Counted from the stretch's first letter, positions 32,468-41,785 are shown. The stretch: 64,000 nucleotides of DNA from Corydoras sp. C115 (GCA_019802505.1 JAFMOC010000374.1:393501-457500); one strand, 5' to 3'. A program made the numbers and translations. The notes: generated from the letters alone by a model not told the origin.

Positions 32468-34403
32468 CAGAATCAGGTTTATTCGTCACATGCGTAGATA
32501 TACATGGTACAGCCAGCAGTGAAATTCTTTATCTGACCTCTCCACAGAAAGTTTAAATATATATCACACAAGTGTGTGTGTTTTAAAAGTGTCATTTTTG
32601 AGGTCATCCAAAATGCACATAAGAATTTAAAGGTCATTAAATATAATATTATTAGTAAAAGTAATAACTTTATTATTATTTTTTTTTTTTAAACATCTTA
32701 ACCTTGCGATCATAATGATGAATGTTGGCTCTGAACCCGCCTGCGAGTCGGTTTATGGCACCCACTTTACAAAACCCTTATAGAGTTTCTGTTTGTAGAG
32801 ATAACAGCACAATGTCTGTTCTATAATTAATTCGACTGTAGAACACGGAGCAAGGGTTCTGATCTCAGTAACTCACACAGGATCATCCTTCAGCGTCTGA
32901 CGTCCATAGACCCCCCCCCTCCCTCCCTCCACCCACCCACCCGCCAGCTCACTGCTTTTTCATAGAGTTCAGATTAAAGAACAGGGAGTGCCATGTCAAT
33001 TGCAGAAAGCCAAAACAATTATTTATTAACTCATTAATTCGTTCAGCCATCTTTCGCTTAATCCCCTATTAGGGTTAGGGCGCTGGGCAGACACACCCAG
33101 GACAGGGTGCCAATCCATCACAGGGCACACACTCTCACACACAAAAACAAACACTATGTAATATATGGGGCAATTTGGAGCATTCAATTTACCTTTTTTT
33201 TTTGGACTGTGGGATAAAACGCACACGAACACAGGGAAAACGTCTGAAAACATCGAACCTAAATCCCCAGCGCCGAGAGGAGAACATGCTAACCACTACG
33301 CCACCTGCTGCCCATGTCACAAAACAGATTTATTTAAATTCGATTAAATCGCAACGACTTTTAAATGAATGAAAATCGGTGATTTTACTGTTAAGCAATA
33401 AACGTAAAACTTCCCTAGTCTTTAAATGTGCACGATATCGCGTATACTCACCCGTGACGTAATAAACTCACCCGTGACGTAATAAACTCACCCGTGACGT
33501 AATAAACTCACCCGTGACGTAATAAATGGTTTACTACGCACTCGATTTTAATATTAATTAACAGGAACAGCACATGTCATTCCTGAGTCTAATATTGATC
33601 GCACGTGCCAATCATATGAGAGTCGTTGAAATACAATTTTATAAACTTAATTATTTAATTTTAACAATTTTAAAGGACAATTCTTTAGAGCGCACTGTAT
33701 GGAACACGGTGGTGAACATCATTACGAAAGCGAGTTTAAATAATTAACAACATGTCCGAACGTCTGTGATTAATTGTCTGTGGGTTTTAATTACATTTAT
33801 TTTATTCATTCATTCATTATCTCCCGCTTTATCCTCTATTGGGGTCGCTGGAGGGTTCTCCATGCCCATCCCGGAGAGAACGTTTCGGGCGCTGGGCAGA
33901 TACACCCAGGACAGGGCGCCGATCTATCACTGGGCACACACTCACTCACACAGACACACTCTATATGGGGCAATTTGGAGAACTCAATTGACCTTGATCC
34001 ATGTTTTTGGACTGTGGGAGGAAACCGGAGAACCCGGAGGAAAGCCACGCGGACATGGGGAGAACATGGAAACTCCACCCAGATGAGGATTCGAACCGGG
34101 AATCCCTAGCGCTGAGAGGAGAACGTGCTAAACCACTACGCCACCGTGCCTTAATTACATTTTAATTGGTGATATATTTGATATTTACATATTTATAAAC
34201 GTGTCCTTTAACGGGTGAACTGTCGGATCCACGCGCACAGAGCTAGACTCGTCGTAAGGCTTCGGAGGCCACGGCTTCACGCGACTACAGCTCGTTAGAT
34301 TTCACTGATAAACGGCGTCGACGTCGGCGTCCCAATTACTCCCTTTAAAGCCTTTCTCACCCAGACAGACGAACAGGACGGACTTGCCGCTGCTGGAAGC
34401 CAT
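22313..34403 (-). CDS. acp1: acp1: low-molecular-weight protein tyrosine phosphatase
   Basis: Cytosolic phosphatase that removes phosphate from tyrosine (acid phosphatase 1 family). Exons in transcript order: 34403-34361, 31938-31865, then either 30491-30378 or 30309-30196, 27835-27775, 23554-23449 and 22390-22313. The catalytic loop C13-L-G-N-I-C-R19 (CX5R) spans the exon 1/2 junction; the general acid D130 and the regulatory tyrosines 132/133 are in DPYY of exon 5. All exons join in phase except exon 4, which is one base short for its canonical acceptor (61 instead of 62 bases). With that base restored the protein is 158 residues, as in human. Either the assembly has an indel or an acceptor 8 bases inside the exon is used. 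The gene runs tail to tail with alkal2, as in human. Introns hold SINEs, a 24-bp minisatellite and four CRE-like repeats. Confidence 0.96.
22702..22896 (+). mobile_element. SINE-A tandem unit 1, 3' truncated
   Basis: Ends at CATATAGAGTGTGTCTG and is followed directly by the head of the next copy. Confidence 0.93.
22897..23084 (+). mobile_element. SINE-A tandem unit 2, 3' truncated
   Basis: Ends at the same ATATAGAGTGTGTCTG as unit 1; has a 15-base internal deletion after CCAAAACTCATGGA. Confidence 0.93.
23085..23433 (+). mobile_element. SINE-A tandem unit 3, complete
   Basis: Full element with tail GATAATGGATGG, ending 16 bases short of acp1 exon 5. Confidence 0.93.
23449..23554 (-). CDS. 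acp1: acp1 exon 5
   Basis: 106 bases after GCTTGCAG, ending TACTAC/GTAAGT. Encodes DLKKKASAVKSCKSKIELLG then SYDPEKQLIIQDPYY, with the catalytic aspartate in DPYY. A SINE-A copy ends about 16 bases downstream of the donor. Confidence 0.95.
23953..23994. repeat. (CA)n microsatellite
   Basis: About 20 units in acp1 intron 5. Confidence 0.93.
24140..24392 (+). mobile_element. SINE-A, 5' truncated
   Basis: Starts at TGTGTCTGCATGGGTTTCC; flanked by AAAAAGAAAAT-like sequence. Confidence 0.9.
24415..24760 (+). mobile_element. SINE-A, full length
   Basis: Starts GGGCGGCACGGTGGCCTAG; C10 run near the tail; tail (GGAT)n. Confidence 0.92.
24850..25095 (+). mobile_element. SINE-A, old degenerate copy
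   Basis: Traces from GGTTGCCAGTACGTTCTCCT to GTGACCCTACTAGAGGAT, with box B lost. Confidence 0.7.
25899..26235 (+). mobile_element. SINE-A, nearly full length
   Basis: Flanked by TTAATTAATTAATAAATTA-like AT sequence on both sides; head starts at GGGCAGCTTAGTGG. Confidence 0.92.
26391..27550. repeat. 24-bp GC-rich minisatellite in acp1 intron
   Basis: About 48 tandem units of CTGTTCCCTCTCGCTCCGCC plus CCGG. Because 24 is a multiple of three, it stays open in several frames and gives false 400-residue frames on the plus strand and shorter ones on the minus strand. Units vary at three or four positions (CCCCCTCG, GGTCCCC, CAGTCC). Each unit carries a CCGCCCC GC-box. Confidence 0.95.
27775..27835 (-). 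CDS. acp1: acp1 exon 4 (one base short)
   Basis: After CCTGTCTTTCAG the exon reads GTGACGAGGAGGATTTCGCC. The family frame (EDFAAFDYILCMDESNLR) is clear from the second GAG on, but 61 bases from the canonical acceptor cannot keep phase between phase-0 exon 3 and phase-1 exon 5. An internal AG eight bases in would give a 53-base exon that is in frame and lacks about three residues. Confidence 0.88.
27836..28545. other. acp1 intron, CpG-rich, no exon seen
   Basis: High CpG between exon 4 and the SINE cluster; a G12 run near 28060. No exon matches acp1 here. Confidence 0.5.
28546..28655 (+). mobile_element. SINE-A, old fragment
   Basis: Box-B region to CCACAGTCCAAACACATGG, strongly diverged. 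Confidence 0.75.
28732..29076 (-). mobile_element. SINE-A, antisense, G14 run
   Basis: Tail (CCAT)n; part of the ATGCCCATCCAGGGGAGAACG segment is deleted after the G run. Confidence 0.92.
29090..29468 (-). mobile_element. SINE-A, antisense, internal duplication
   Basis: CCTCTATTAGG occurs three times near the tail, a local duplication. Confidence 0.92.
29518..29552. repeat. Poly-C tract
   Basis: About 30 C after CCCACACC, in acp1 intron 3, not inside a SINE. Confidence 0.93.
29884..30004. repeat. A-rich and poly-T tracts
   Basis: A tracts near 29886-29918 and a T20 run at 29985-30004. Confidence 0.9.
30196..30309 (-). CDS. acp1: acp1 alternative exon 3b
   Basis: 114 bases, phase 0 at both ends, coding WVIDSGATSDWNIGSSPDTR then GLACLRKHGIETDHRARQ. 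This matches the V-I-D-S-G-A form of vertebrate ACP1. The acceptor is a (TG) tract of about 22 units ending TGCAG; the donor is CAG/GTATCG. Only 68 bases separate it from exon 3a. Confidence 0.94.
30312..30357. repeat. (CA)n forming the acceptor tract of acp1 exon 3b
   Basis: On the minus strand this is (TG)n running into CAG at the exon 3b acceptor. It fills two thirds of the 68-base intron between exons 3a and 3b. Confidence 0.95.
30378..30491 (-). CDS. acp1: acp1 alternative exon 3a
   Basis: 114 bases, phase 0 at both ends, coding WRIDSAATSTYEIGNPPDYR then GAACMKKHDVPMRHVARQ. This corresponds to the R-V-D-S-A-A-T-S form of vertebrate ACP1. The acceptor is a (TG) tract of about 28 units followed by TAG; the donor is CAG/GTACGA. 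It is mutually exclusive with exon 3b. Confidence 0.94.
30494..30551. repeat. (CA)n forming the acceptor tract of acp1 exon 3a
   Basis: On the minus strand (TG)n running into TAG at the exon 3a acceptor. No pyrimidine tract lies between it and the exon. Confidence 0.95.
30692..31046 (+). mobile_element. SINE-A, full length
   Basis: In acp1 intron 2, opposite to the gene. Box B is GGATCGAATCC. Confidence 0.93.
31592..31720 (+). mobile_element. SINE-C copy
   Basis: GCAGTCGTAGGCCTGTGGTC to CTGCCCACCGCTGCGGGCAC, with box-B-like GGTTCGATTGC, followed by (GT)n. It lies about 145 bases downstream of acp1 exon 2 (in gene direction). Confidence 0.65.
31865..31938 (-). CDS. acp1: acp1 exon 2
   Basis: 74 bases after TTCTGTAG, ending GACAAG/GTACAG. 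Encodes GNICRSPIAEAVFRKMATDN then GVVDK, completing the phosphate-binding loop. It has no flanking ATG or long frame and was found by translating the minus strand. Confidence 0.95.
32028..32384 (+). mobile_element. SINE-A, full length
   Basis: Inserted after (TA)n; tail (GAAT)n then poly-A. It lies 90 bases before acp1 exon 2 on the gene's upstream side. Confidence 0.92.
32399..32462. repeat. (TA)n microsatellite
   Basis: About 31 units between a SINE-A tail and a retroelement tail. Confidence 0.95.
32462..32560 (-). mobile_element. Fragment of a non-LTR element end
   Basis: GAATCAGAATCAGGTTTATT and GTGAAATTCTTTATCTGAC resemble a common fish retroelement 3' end in reverse. Confidence 0.55.
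33030..33315 (-). mobile_element. SINE-A, old antisense copy
   Basis: Diverged throughout; ends CACTACGCCACCTGCTGCCC. Confidence 0.75.
33446..33525. repeat. Four perfect 20-bp repeats carrying TGACGTAA
   Basis: ACTCACCCGTGACGTAATAA is repeated four times without change in acp1 intron 1, about 880 bases downstream of the acp1 start codon. Each unit holds TGACGTAA, a CRE/ATF-type bZIP site. Confidence 0.9.
33806..34151 (-). mobile_element. SINE-A, antisense, full length
   Basis: Flanked by TTAATTACATTT sequences. Lies 210 bases inside acp1 intron 1. Confidence 0.93.
34361..34403 (-). CDS. acp1: acp1 exon 1 (start codon)
   Basis: Encodes MASSSGKSVLFVCL and the first base of G15; donor G/GTGAGAAAGG. 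The start is fixed by the short family-typical N-terminus before KSVLFVCLG. Upstream is a short GC-rich leader and an A12 run at 34440-34451. Confidence 0.95.
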
Positions 34404-34501
34404 GTTGACTCGTAGCTGTCCGAGTCGCCGCCTGTCTCAAAAAAAAAAAAAGCCCGGCGGCTTGTTTTAACATTGTTCTGTTTATAAAATAAAGTACATT
34501 T

Positions 34502-34834
34502 TCATTCATTATCTCCCACTTTATCCTCTATTAGGGTCGTGGTGGGGTTCCCCATGCCCATCCAGGGGAGAACGTTTCGGGCGCTGGGCAGATACACCCA
34601 GGACAGGGCGCCAACCCATCGCTGGGCACACACTCACTCACACAGACACACTCTATATGGGGCAATTTTGAGAACTCAATTGACTTGATCCATGTTTTTC
34701 GGACTGTGGGAGGAAACCGGAGAACCCGGAGGAAACCCACGCGGACACGGGGAGAACATGGAAACTCCACCCTGATGGGGATTCGAACCGGGAATCCCTA
34801 GCGCTGAGAGGAGAACATGCCAACCACTAAGCCC
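34502..34834 (-). mobile_element. SINE-A, antisense, near acp1 start
   Basis: Begins about 100 bases upstream of the acp1 ATG, where a promoter would sit. Nearly identical to the next copy, including GACCTGATGGGG-type substitutions (CACCCTGATGGGG). Confidence 0.92.
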
Positions 34835-34851
34835 CTAATATTATAATTCAT

Positions 34852-35206
34852 TATTCATTCATTCATTCATTATCTCCCGCTTTATCCTCTATTAGGGTCG
34901 CGGTGGGGTTCCCCATGCCCATCCAGGGGAGAACGTTTCGGGCGCTGGGCAGATAGACCCAGGACAGGGCGCCAACCCATCGCTGGGCACACACTCACTC
35001 ACACAAACACACTCTATATGGGGCAATTTTGAGAACTCAATTGACTTGATCCATGTTTTTCGGACTGTGGGAGGAAACCGGAGAACCCGGAGGAAACCCA
35101 CGCGGACACGGGGAGAACATGGAAACTCCACCCTGATGGGGATTCGAACCGGGAATCCCTAGCGCTGAGAGGAGAACATGCCAAACCACTAAGCCGCCGT
35201 GCCGCC
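34852..35206 (-). mobile_element. SINE-A, antisense, twin of previous copy
   Basis: Shares private differences with 34502-34834 (CACCCTGATGGGG, GTTTTTCGGACTG), so the two arose by duplication. Confidence 0.92.
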
Positions 35207-35247
35207 TAAAGTAAATATATTGATGATAAACGTTAAAATAACGTTTC

Positions 35248-35462
35248 ATGGCATGTTCTCCTCTCAGCGCTAGGGATTCCCGGTTCGAATCACAATCTGG
35301 GTGGAGAGTCCATGTTCTCCCCGTGTCCGTGTGGGTTTCCTCCCGGTTCTCCGGTTTCTTCACACGGTCCAAAAAACATGGCTCAAGGTCAATTGAATTC
35401 TCCAAGTTGCCCCATATAAAGTGTGTTTGTGTGAGTGAGTGTGTGCCCAGCGATAGATTGCC
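35248..35462 (+). mobile_element. SINE-A, both ends truncated
   Basis: From GCATGTTCTCCTCTCAGC to CCCAGCGATAGATTG; cut just before the LTR. Confidence 0.9.
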
Positions 35463-35499
35463 ACGCATTGACCTGCACGCTGTCCGTCAGACAGCAGAC

Positions 35500-35998
35500 T
35501 GTTATGGGGAAGTGTAGGTGGGTGGGGCCACACCTACTCTAGCACGCCCTTTCAGGCACACCTGGGGTTAATGGGCAATCAGGCAGCACTCTATTTATAG
35601 AGCTAGGAGAGTTAGCCTGTTGCCACTTGGTCTCCTCGTTTGAGAACCTGTCCATGTGGCTACTACCCTGGGGTTTTGCTACGGTGTCTTCTGCCCTGTT
35701 AGACTGAGTCTGGTGAGGAGGCCTAGCCTCTTGCCTGAGTCTCTGCGCCCTGCTGGTCTTGTGCTCTTTCGTTACAGGATTGAAGCAGGCCCTGTCGCAT
35801 CTGGGTTGGACTTCCACCCTCTACCGTGGGACAATCGGGAACGGGTCCCTGGACTTCTCCGTATTGGGCTCTAACCCGTTGGACTCTCAGTACCACAGAC
35901 CCCTATTTGTTTTGCGTTTTCTTCTGCGGGTTTTACGTTATTGTAGTGTTTTTGTGTGGGAATAAAAGGTGTCTTCCCGATCTGTCTCGTCTCATTTT
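35500..35998 (+). mobile_element. LTR of a retrotransposon (solo)
   Basis: Starts TGTTATGGGGAAGTGTAGG. It has a TATA-like CTATTTATAG (35591-35600) and AATAAA (35961-35966) near the right end, the layout of an LTR promoter and poly(A) site. No gag or pol is seen. Family unknown; the exact right end is uncertain. Confidence 0.7.
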
Positions 35999-36002
35999 CC
36001 GA

Positions 36003-36700
36003 ATACATTACATTGAGTCATTTAGCAAAGGCTTTTATCCAAAGCGACTTACAAATGAGAACACCACAAGTCAGAAGCCATGGAGAAAACCAACGATACT
36101 GTAAATTCATCAAACCTGATTGTTATTCAATGCTGCGCACCCCCCCCCCTTTTTTTTATTTATTTTTTTACCTACAATAGGTATTTGTTAAAGAGATGCG
36201 TCTTCAGTAGTTTCTTAAAACTGTTTAGTGATTCTGCCTTACGGACAGAGTTGGGAAGATCGTTCCACCATGTTGCAGTGGTGAACGCCACGGAGTGAGA
36301 ATCAGCTCCTCGGTGAGGTGGAACCACCAGGGGGCGATCATCACTGGAGCGAAGTGAACGAGTCGGAGTGTGTTTTGAAAAGATAGAGTGAAGGTAGGAG
36401 GGGGAAGATCCAGAAATGGTTCTGTAGGCCAGAGTCAGTGACTTGTACTGAATGCAGCAGCTACAGGGAACCAATGGAGGGAAGTGAGTGATGGAGGGAC
36501 ATGAGTTCTTGGGGGTTAAACACAAGTCGAGTTTTGAATTAGTTGAAGAGGTCTGATTGTGGAAGCTGGGATACCGGCAAGTAGCGCATTACAATGATCA
36601 AGCCGGGATAGGACTAGGGCTTGAACAAGCAGTTGGGTAGCATGTTCAGTCAAGAAGGGTCTGATCTTCCTTATGTTGTAAAGAAGGACAAGAACGGGCG
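36003..36700 (-). mobile_element. LINE 3' end, antisense
   Basis: Minus-strand frame 36525-36172 reads ITHFPPLVPCSCCIQYKSLT and on to RKAESLNSFKKLLKTHLFNK, the C-terminal end of a non-LTR reverse transcriptase ORF, homologous to 48863-49219. The 3' tail carries a C9T8 tract. Confidence 0.85.
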
Positions 36701-36701
36701 G

Positions 36702-36882
36702 CAGGGTTCCAAACCATTATCGGGATCTTAGTGATCCCTAACAGTACCAACTGGCCACAGGCCAACTCTCTTGGCTCTATAAATAGAGTGCTGCCTGATT
36801 GCCCATTAACCCCAGGTGGTGTCCCTGAAAGGGCGTGCTAGAGTAGGTGTGGCCCACACCCGCCTACACTTCCCCATAACAG
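36702..36882 (-). mobile_element. Truncated LTR, inverted relative to 35500
   Basis: GAGTGCTGCCTGATTGCCCA to CTACACTTCCCCATAACA is the reverse complement of 35500-35620. The right end CCATAACA mirrors TGTTATGG. Confidence 0.8.
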
Positions 36883-37825
36883 CAGACATCTGTGACGTAC
36901 CACTTTTAATTTTATCCTCACCGTTATGACGTTTTTAACCGACAGATGTGTCACGCTGAAGAGGTGCCAAGTGGATTTCCATCGAAAGAGATTGCACTTG
37001 TTAAGGTCATTGCATCCTGTCCTGTCAGATTACTCATCACAGGACAGCCATCGGGACGAGACGTGCAACACACTCGCCGCTCCTGGCTAATAAACCGCTC
37101 GCTCGGAATCATGCCACTGTAAAAATGAAAAGGCAAATCGGTTGCAGACGCGAAGGATTTAAAGACGTTTTGTCAAAAAAAAAAAAAAAAAAAAAAAAAC
37201 TTCTACACTTCTACTTTCAATCGGCGTGGATCATTTCTCAGGACCGTGCGGAGTCATATGTTTTCGGACATTGTAATTATTTATTTCTAAGCCCGACGTC
37301 CTCACGTGTTCCTCGTTAGGTTGGCGAGAAGACCCACCTAATTGGACTCGTCAGTTCGCTCCATTTTTGCACTATACAGATATCCAGATTTCACTTGTAC
37401 TCCTGCGGCCGTTTAGCGGAGTCGAGGGTGGGCCATATGGAAGAATTTAATAATATACGGGAAGACATTTGTAAGATCCATCGCTGCGAAGTATATTGTC
37501 GACACTAAAACACGCAAAAAAACATTTCCACCGATGACATGCTTTGTTTAGGGAATGCCACGCCCTGTGCCAGCATGACGTTACCCCTGTGCACCAACTA
37601 AGAGCCATAAGTATTTGACGTGTTGAGTTTGGAGGAACGTCAGCAGCAGAGCCCCGACCTCGACCTTATAAACATCTGGACATCGATGCCGGATTTCAAC
37701 AAGAGCTCTATATAAAAACTCATCATAGAACTCACATAATTTATTATTATAGCTTTATGTTGCTTGTATGGACTAATTGCTGTGTCTACCCGATTTAAAC
37801 CATTTAATACAATATAAACTCACAG
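36883..37825. other. acp1-fam110c gap, part 1
   Basis: Mostly unique sequence with one A25 run. I looked for SH3YL1 exons (SYLF and SH3 motifs) on both strands and found none. Confidence 0.5.
37175..37199. repeat. Poly-A tract
   Basis: 25 A. Confidence 0.95.
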
Positions 37826-38181
37826 GGGCGGCACGGTGGCTTAGTGGTCAGCACGTTCGCCTCTCAGCGCTAGGGATTCCCGGTTCGAATCCCCATCTGG
37901 GTGGAGTTTCCATGTTCTCCCCGTGTCCGCGTGGGTTTCCTCCGGGTTCTCCGGTTTCCTCCCACAGTCCAAAAACATGGATCAAGTCAATCGAATTCTC
38001 AAAATTGCCCCATATAGAGTGTGTGTGTGTGAGTGAGTGTGTGACCAGCGATGGATTGGCACCCTGTCCTGGGTCTATCTGCTCAGCGCCCGAGACGTTC
38101 TCCCCTGGATGGGCATGGGGAACCCCACCGCAACCCTAATAGAGGATAAAAGCGGGAGATAATGAATGAATGAATGAATAA
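37826..38181 (+). mobile_element. SINE-A, full length
   Basis: Flanked by TAAACTCACAGG on both sides. Confidence 0.94.
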
Positions 38182-38236
38182 ACTCACAGGCCAATTTTTG
38201 GAACATCTCCTTGTTTCCACACTCATTGTCCATATC

Positions 38237-38365
38237 ATTCATTCATTCATTATCTCCCGCTTTATCCTATATTAGGGTCGCGGTGGGGTTCCCCATGCCC
38301 ATCCAGGGAAGAACGTTTCGGGCGCTGGGCAGATAGACCCAGGACAGGGGGGCAATGCATCGCTG
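38237..38365 (-). mobile_element. SINE-A, 5' truncated, perfect TSD
   Basis: CATTGTCCATATC at 38224-38236 and 38366-38378. Only the 3' third is present. Confidence 0.95.
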
Positions 38366-38439
38366 CATTGTCCATATCAGTTCTATTCACAGATTTGCGT
38401 CTCTGCGTATTTTTTTAGTCTGTAATAATCTAATCTAAT

Positions 38440-38845
38440 CTAATCTAATCCGCAGACACTTTTTTTTAATCCAAAAGGGACTTGCCTTCATCCCAACTTG
38501 ATGACACAGCATCTCTGAAGCAATGAAGGTTGATAGATTACAAACATCCATCCATCCATTATCTTCCGCTTTATCCTCTATTTGGGGGGGGGGGGGTTCC
38601 CCATGCCCATCCAGGGGTGAACGTTTCGGGCGCTGGGCAATCTATCGCTGGGCAAGATTACAAACATATTGACATATTTATACGACATTTCAGATCTCAT
38701 GACATTATGTTATTTTGCTAACTCGATCACTTTCAGGGTTAAGGGCCTCACCTAAGAGCCCACATCGGTCACTTCCGGTGAATTTTGCTTTGAACCCCAA
38801 TCTCCAGATTGCTAGGCCAACACCCCAATCACTGGTGTGTTCATA
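38440..38845 (-). mobile_element. Old SINE-B split by a SINE-A
   Basis: 38440-38535 holds the diverged tail half and 38730-38845 the head half (GAACCCCAATCTCCAGATTG). A SINE-A fragment lies between. Confidence 0.6.
38548..38654 (-). mobile_element. SINE-A, 5' truncated, perfect TSD
   Basis: AGATTACAAACAT at 38535-38547 and 38655-38667; G12 run inside. Confidence 0.95.
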
Positions 38846-39716
38846 TACACGCCCTCTATATTATACAGTAAGTTGCATTAGTATTTAAACAGTGAGCCAT
38901 AAAATCATAAGTTTGCACAGTGGATGTGAAATGAAGCGATGAAATGTAATCAAAGTGATTTTAGCTTGAATTAAAAACGTAAACATTTTAATTACAGTCG
39001 TTTTTACACATGCTTCAAAGTAACAAAGTGGCCTCTGGTGTATAGTTTTCCGTCGTTTCCTTCATTTCATATGAAAGAGATAAAACGACTGGATTTAATC
39101 CGAAGTGTTAAATTTGCATCTGGTAGCTGTTAATAGGAGCGCGACATGTGGTCTAAAGAGGTGTTTATGCACGTAAAGTAAGCCATCAAAAAGCATCACA
39201 GAGACAAATGGGTAATAAAAACCCACAACAGGTTTCTGGGGCAAACACATGGATGCATTATTCAGGTATCTGAACTCAGTTGAACCCTTTTGCACAACCG
39301 AAGGCTAAAACTTACGACGTGAGGACACAACGAAACGTTAACTGAAGGACATCCAAAGGGAGGCACGTCGGTATTTGTTGATGTTCATGGGTTTCAGACT
39401 TTGTGACTGCAATTGATTCGCATTGAACAATGAAAAAAAACTCTTTTATGGATAATCGTGTCTGTGTGTCCAATAATCATGAGCATGTCAAGAGAGAAAG
39501 TTGAACATTATAAAACTTAAAATTTAATAAAACATGACTGTGAATGTAAAATCAAATCCAGAGTACGGTAAGGTTATCCATGTGGCCCTTCGAGCGAGGC
39601 CCATAACCCTCATTGCTCAAGGGGGGGGGGGCTGTGACATGTGGGACATGTGCTCGTGACAGACCCCAAATATCAATATGGAATAAAGATTCACAAGAAG
39701 ACGTCATGTGGCGAAG

Positions 39717-39806
39717 GCGGGGCGGCGCGGTGGCTTAGGCTTAGCGTGTTCGCCTCTCAGTGCTGGGGATCCAGGTTTGAATCCCGATCTGGGTGGAGTT
39801 TCCATA
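39717..39806 (+). mobile_element. SINE-A head fragment
   Basis: Head to GAGTTTCCAT only, so 3' truncated; box B is GGTTTGAATCC. Confidence 0.85.
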
Positions 39807-39980
39807 AGAGTTATCAAGAGTTAACTTCCCGAAGTGGATGGATGTAATAAAGAAGTGATTTTGTGCTCACCGTTTAAACACGTGTCAACGCTGCCTCGCC
39901 ACTCACAAGGTTTTGTACAAAAAAAACCAACACATGGGTTTTTTTCTTGCCACCGGTGCTCAGTGTTGGAATTTCATTAA

Positions 39981-40325
39981 ATTCATTCATTCATTATCTC
40001 CCGCTTTATCCTCTATTAGGGTCGCGGTGGGGTTCCCCATGCCCATCCAGGGGAGAACGTCTCGGGCGCTGGGCAGATAGACCCAGGACAGGGCGCCAAT
40101 CCATCGCTGGGCATACACTCACTCACACAGACACACTCTATATGGGGCAATTTTTTGAGAATTCAATTGACTTGATCCATGTTTTTGGACTGTGGGAGGA
40201 AACCGGAGAACCCGGAGGAAACCCACGCAGAAACGGGGAGAACATGGAAACTCCACCCAGATGGGGATTCGAACTGGGAATCCCTAGTGCTGAGAGGAGA
40301 ATGTGCTAAACCACTAAGCCACCAT
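39981..40325 (-). mobile_element. SINE-A, antisense, full length
   Basis: GTTGGAATTT is repeated on both sides. Confidence 0.94.
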
Positions 40326-40352
40326 GTTGGAATTTATTGAACGTAAAAAGAC

Positions 40353-40616
40353 TTCATTCATTATTCATTCATTATCTCCCGCTTTATCCTCTATTAGGGT
40401 CGCGGTGGGGTTCCCCATGCCCATCCAGGGGAGAACATTTCAGGCGCTGGGCAGATACACCCAGGACAGGACGCCAATCCATCGCTGGGCACACACTCAC
40501 TCACACAGACACACTCTATATGGGGCAATTTGGAGAACTCAATTGACTTGATCCATGTTTTTTGGACTGTGGGAGGAAACCGGAGAACCCGGAGGAAACG
40601 CACGCAGACACGCAGG
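40353..40616 (-). mobile_element. SINE-A, antisense, head lost
   Basis: Breaks at CGCACGCAGACACG. Confidence 0.9.
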
Positions 40617-41744
40617 TGGGGGTTGAGTGTGTGTAAATTGTAGGACTGACCACTTTGTCGAATGAGCGTGAGAAGGAGTCAGAAAGCCTGGTCGCAGGGT
40701 GACCTGTGAAAATATAGATGTAGGGAGCAAGTGACATTTATTAAATGTATTATTGGGACTGGGGGGTCAGAAAATCCCACCATATTTGGAAGGTCCAGTC
40801 ACACTCACCCACAGAAGAAGGACAGCCCACCTAAGGGTTATATACCGAAGACCTCAGCGCTCTCTCATCAGTCGTGGTTGCCCGCCATCGATGATTTTTT
40901 AAATTCTTTTGGAACAAAACCGCCGGCTCATGACCGTTTATGGGGACGTAACGTCGGCTCGCTTAAATAACCTCGAAACTTAAACTTAAATGGAATTTTA
41001 TAAAGAGATCACACAGTTTGAGTTTGTTTTCATAACTCGCTGTTTGCTCTTTCTTCGCGTCACCAACATGAGCCAGCAAGTCAATAGGTTCCTTATGGAT
41101 ACTGTTTTTTTTTTTTTTGTTTTTTTTTTCTCGTTTGCTCTAAAGAACCTTTTGGCACCTTCTGTTATATCGGCTCTTGCTCCAGGCTCAGCGTGAAGAA
41201 GCCAGATCTGAACATCTGCCACGATTTGGCTGAGCTCCTGTGTTTGGGGGAAAAAAGTGTACGTTTGGGATTTTTTGACCAAAACGGGTGTAAGAACCCT
41301 ACTTTGAATAATCAGCGGGGCAGAGGGGCAGAGGGGCAATCCCGTCTGACACAGCGAGTACCCTATGGAAGCGTAACAACGCTGGACAGCATGCTGCCTG
41401 ATCGCAGGCCGCACTAAGTTTGACATCCAGATCTTTTGTAAAGCCACTCGTGCCATGTGCACATCCGACACCCACCCCGCTGCGGTCCCTGCACCTGACT
41501 CATCCTCTCTGCTGAATTTGATTACTCTAATCTTTGAATGTGTGATGATCAAAGCTGCGTTTGTGGGAGGGAATCACTTCAGGTGATAAAAGAACACGTT
41601 AGAGGAAGATACTTATCTTCAAATGCGCCCGCGGTACTCAGCACGAGGAGGCAATTATGTTTTGCGTCATGAAAACAAGGCACTCAAACAAAGGTTTAAC
41701 CCCACATCAGAATACACTCTGTACCTGCAGCAAGCATGCACGTA

Positions 41745-41785
41745 CACACACACACACACACACACTCACACAAACAGAAAAACAC
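41745..41785. repeat. (CA)n microsatellite
   Basis: About 20 units with one T interruption. Confidence 0.93.

Noticed and set aside
33446..33525. CRISPR-like array
   Set aside because: Units are contiguous with no spacers and the host is a vertebrate; it is a simple tandem repeat.
40998..41552. 184-codon minus-strand frame
   Set aside because: No recognisable domain, a Lys/Thr run from a poly-T tract, and no splice or promoter support.
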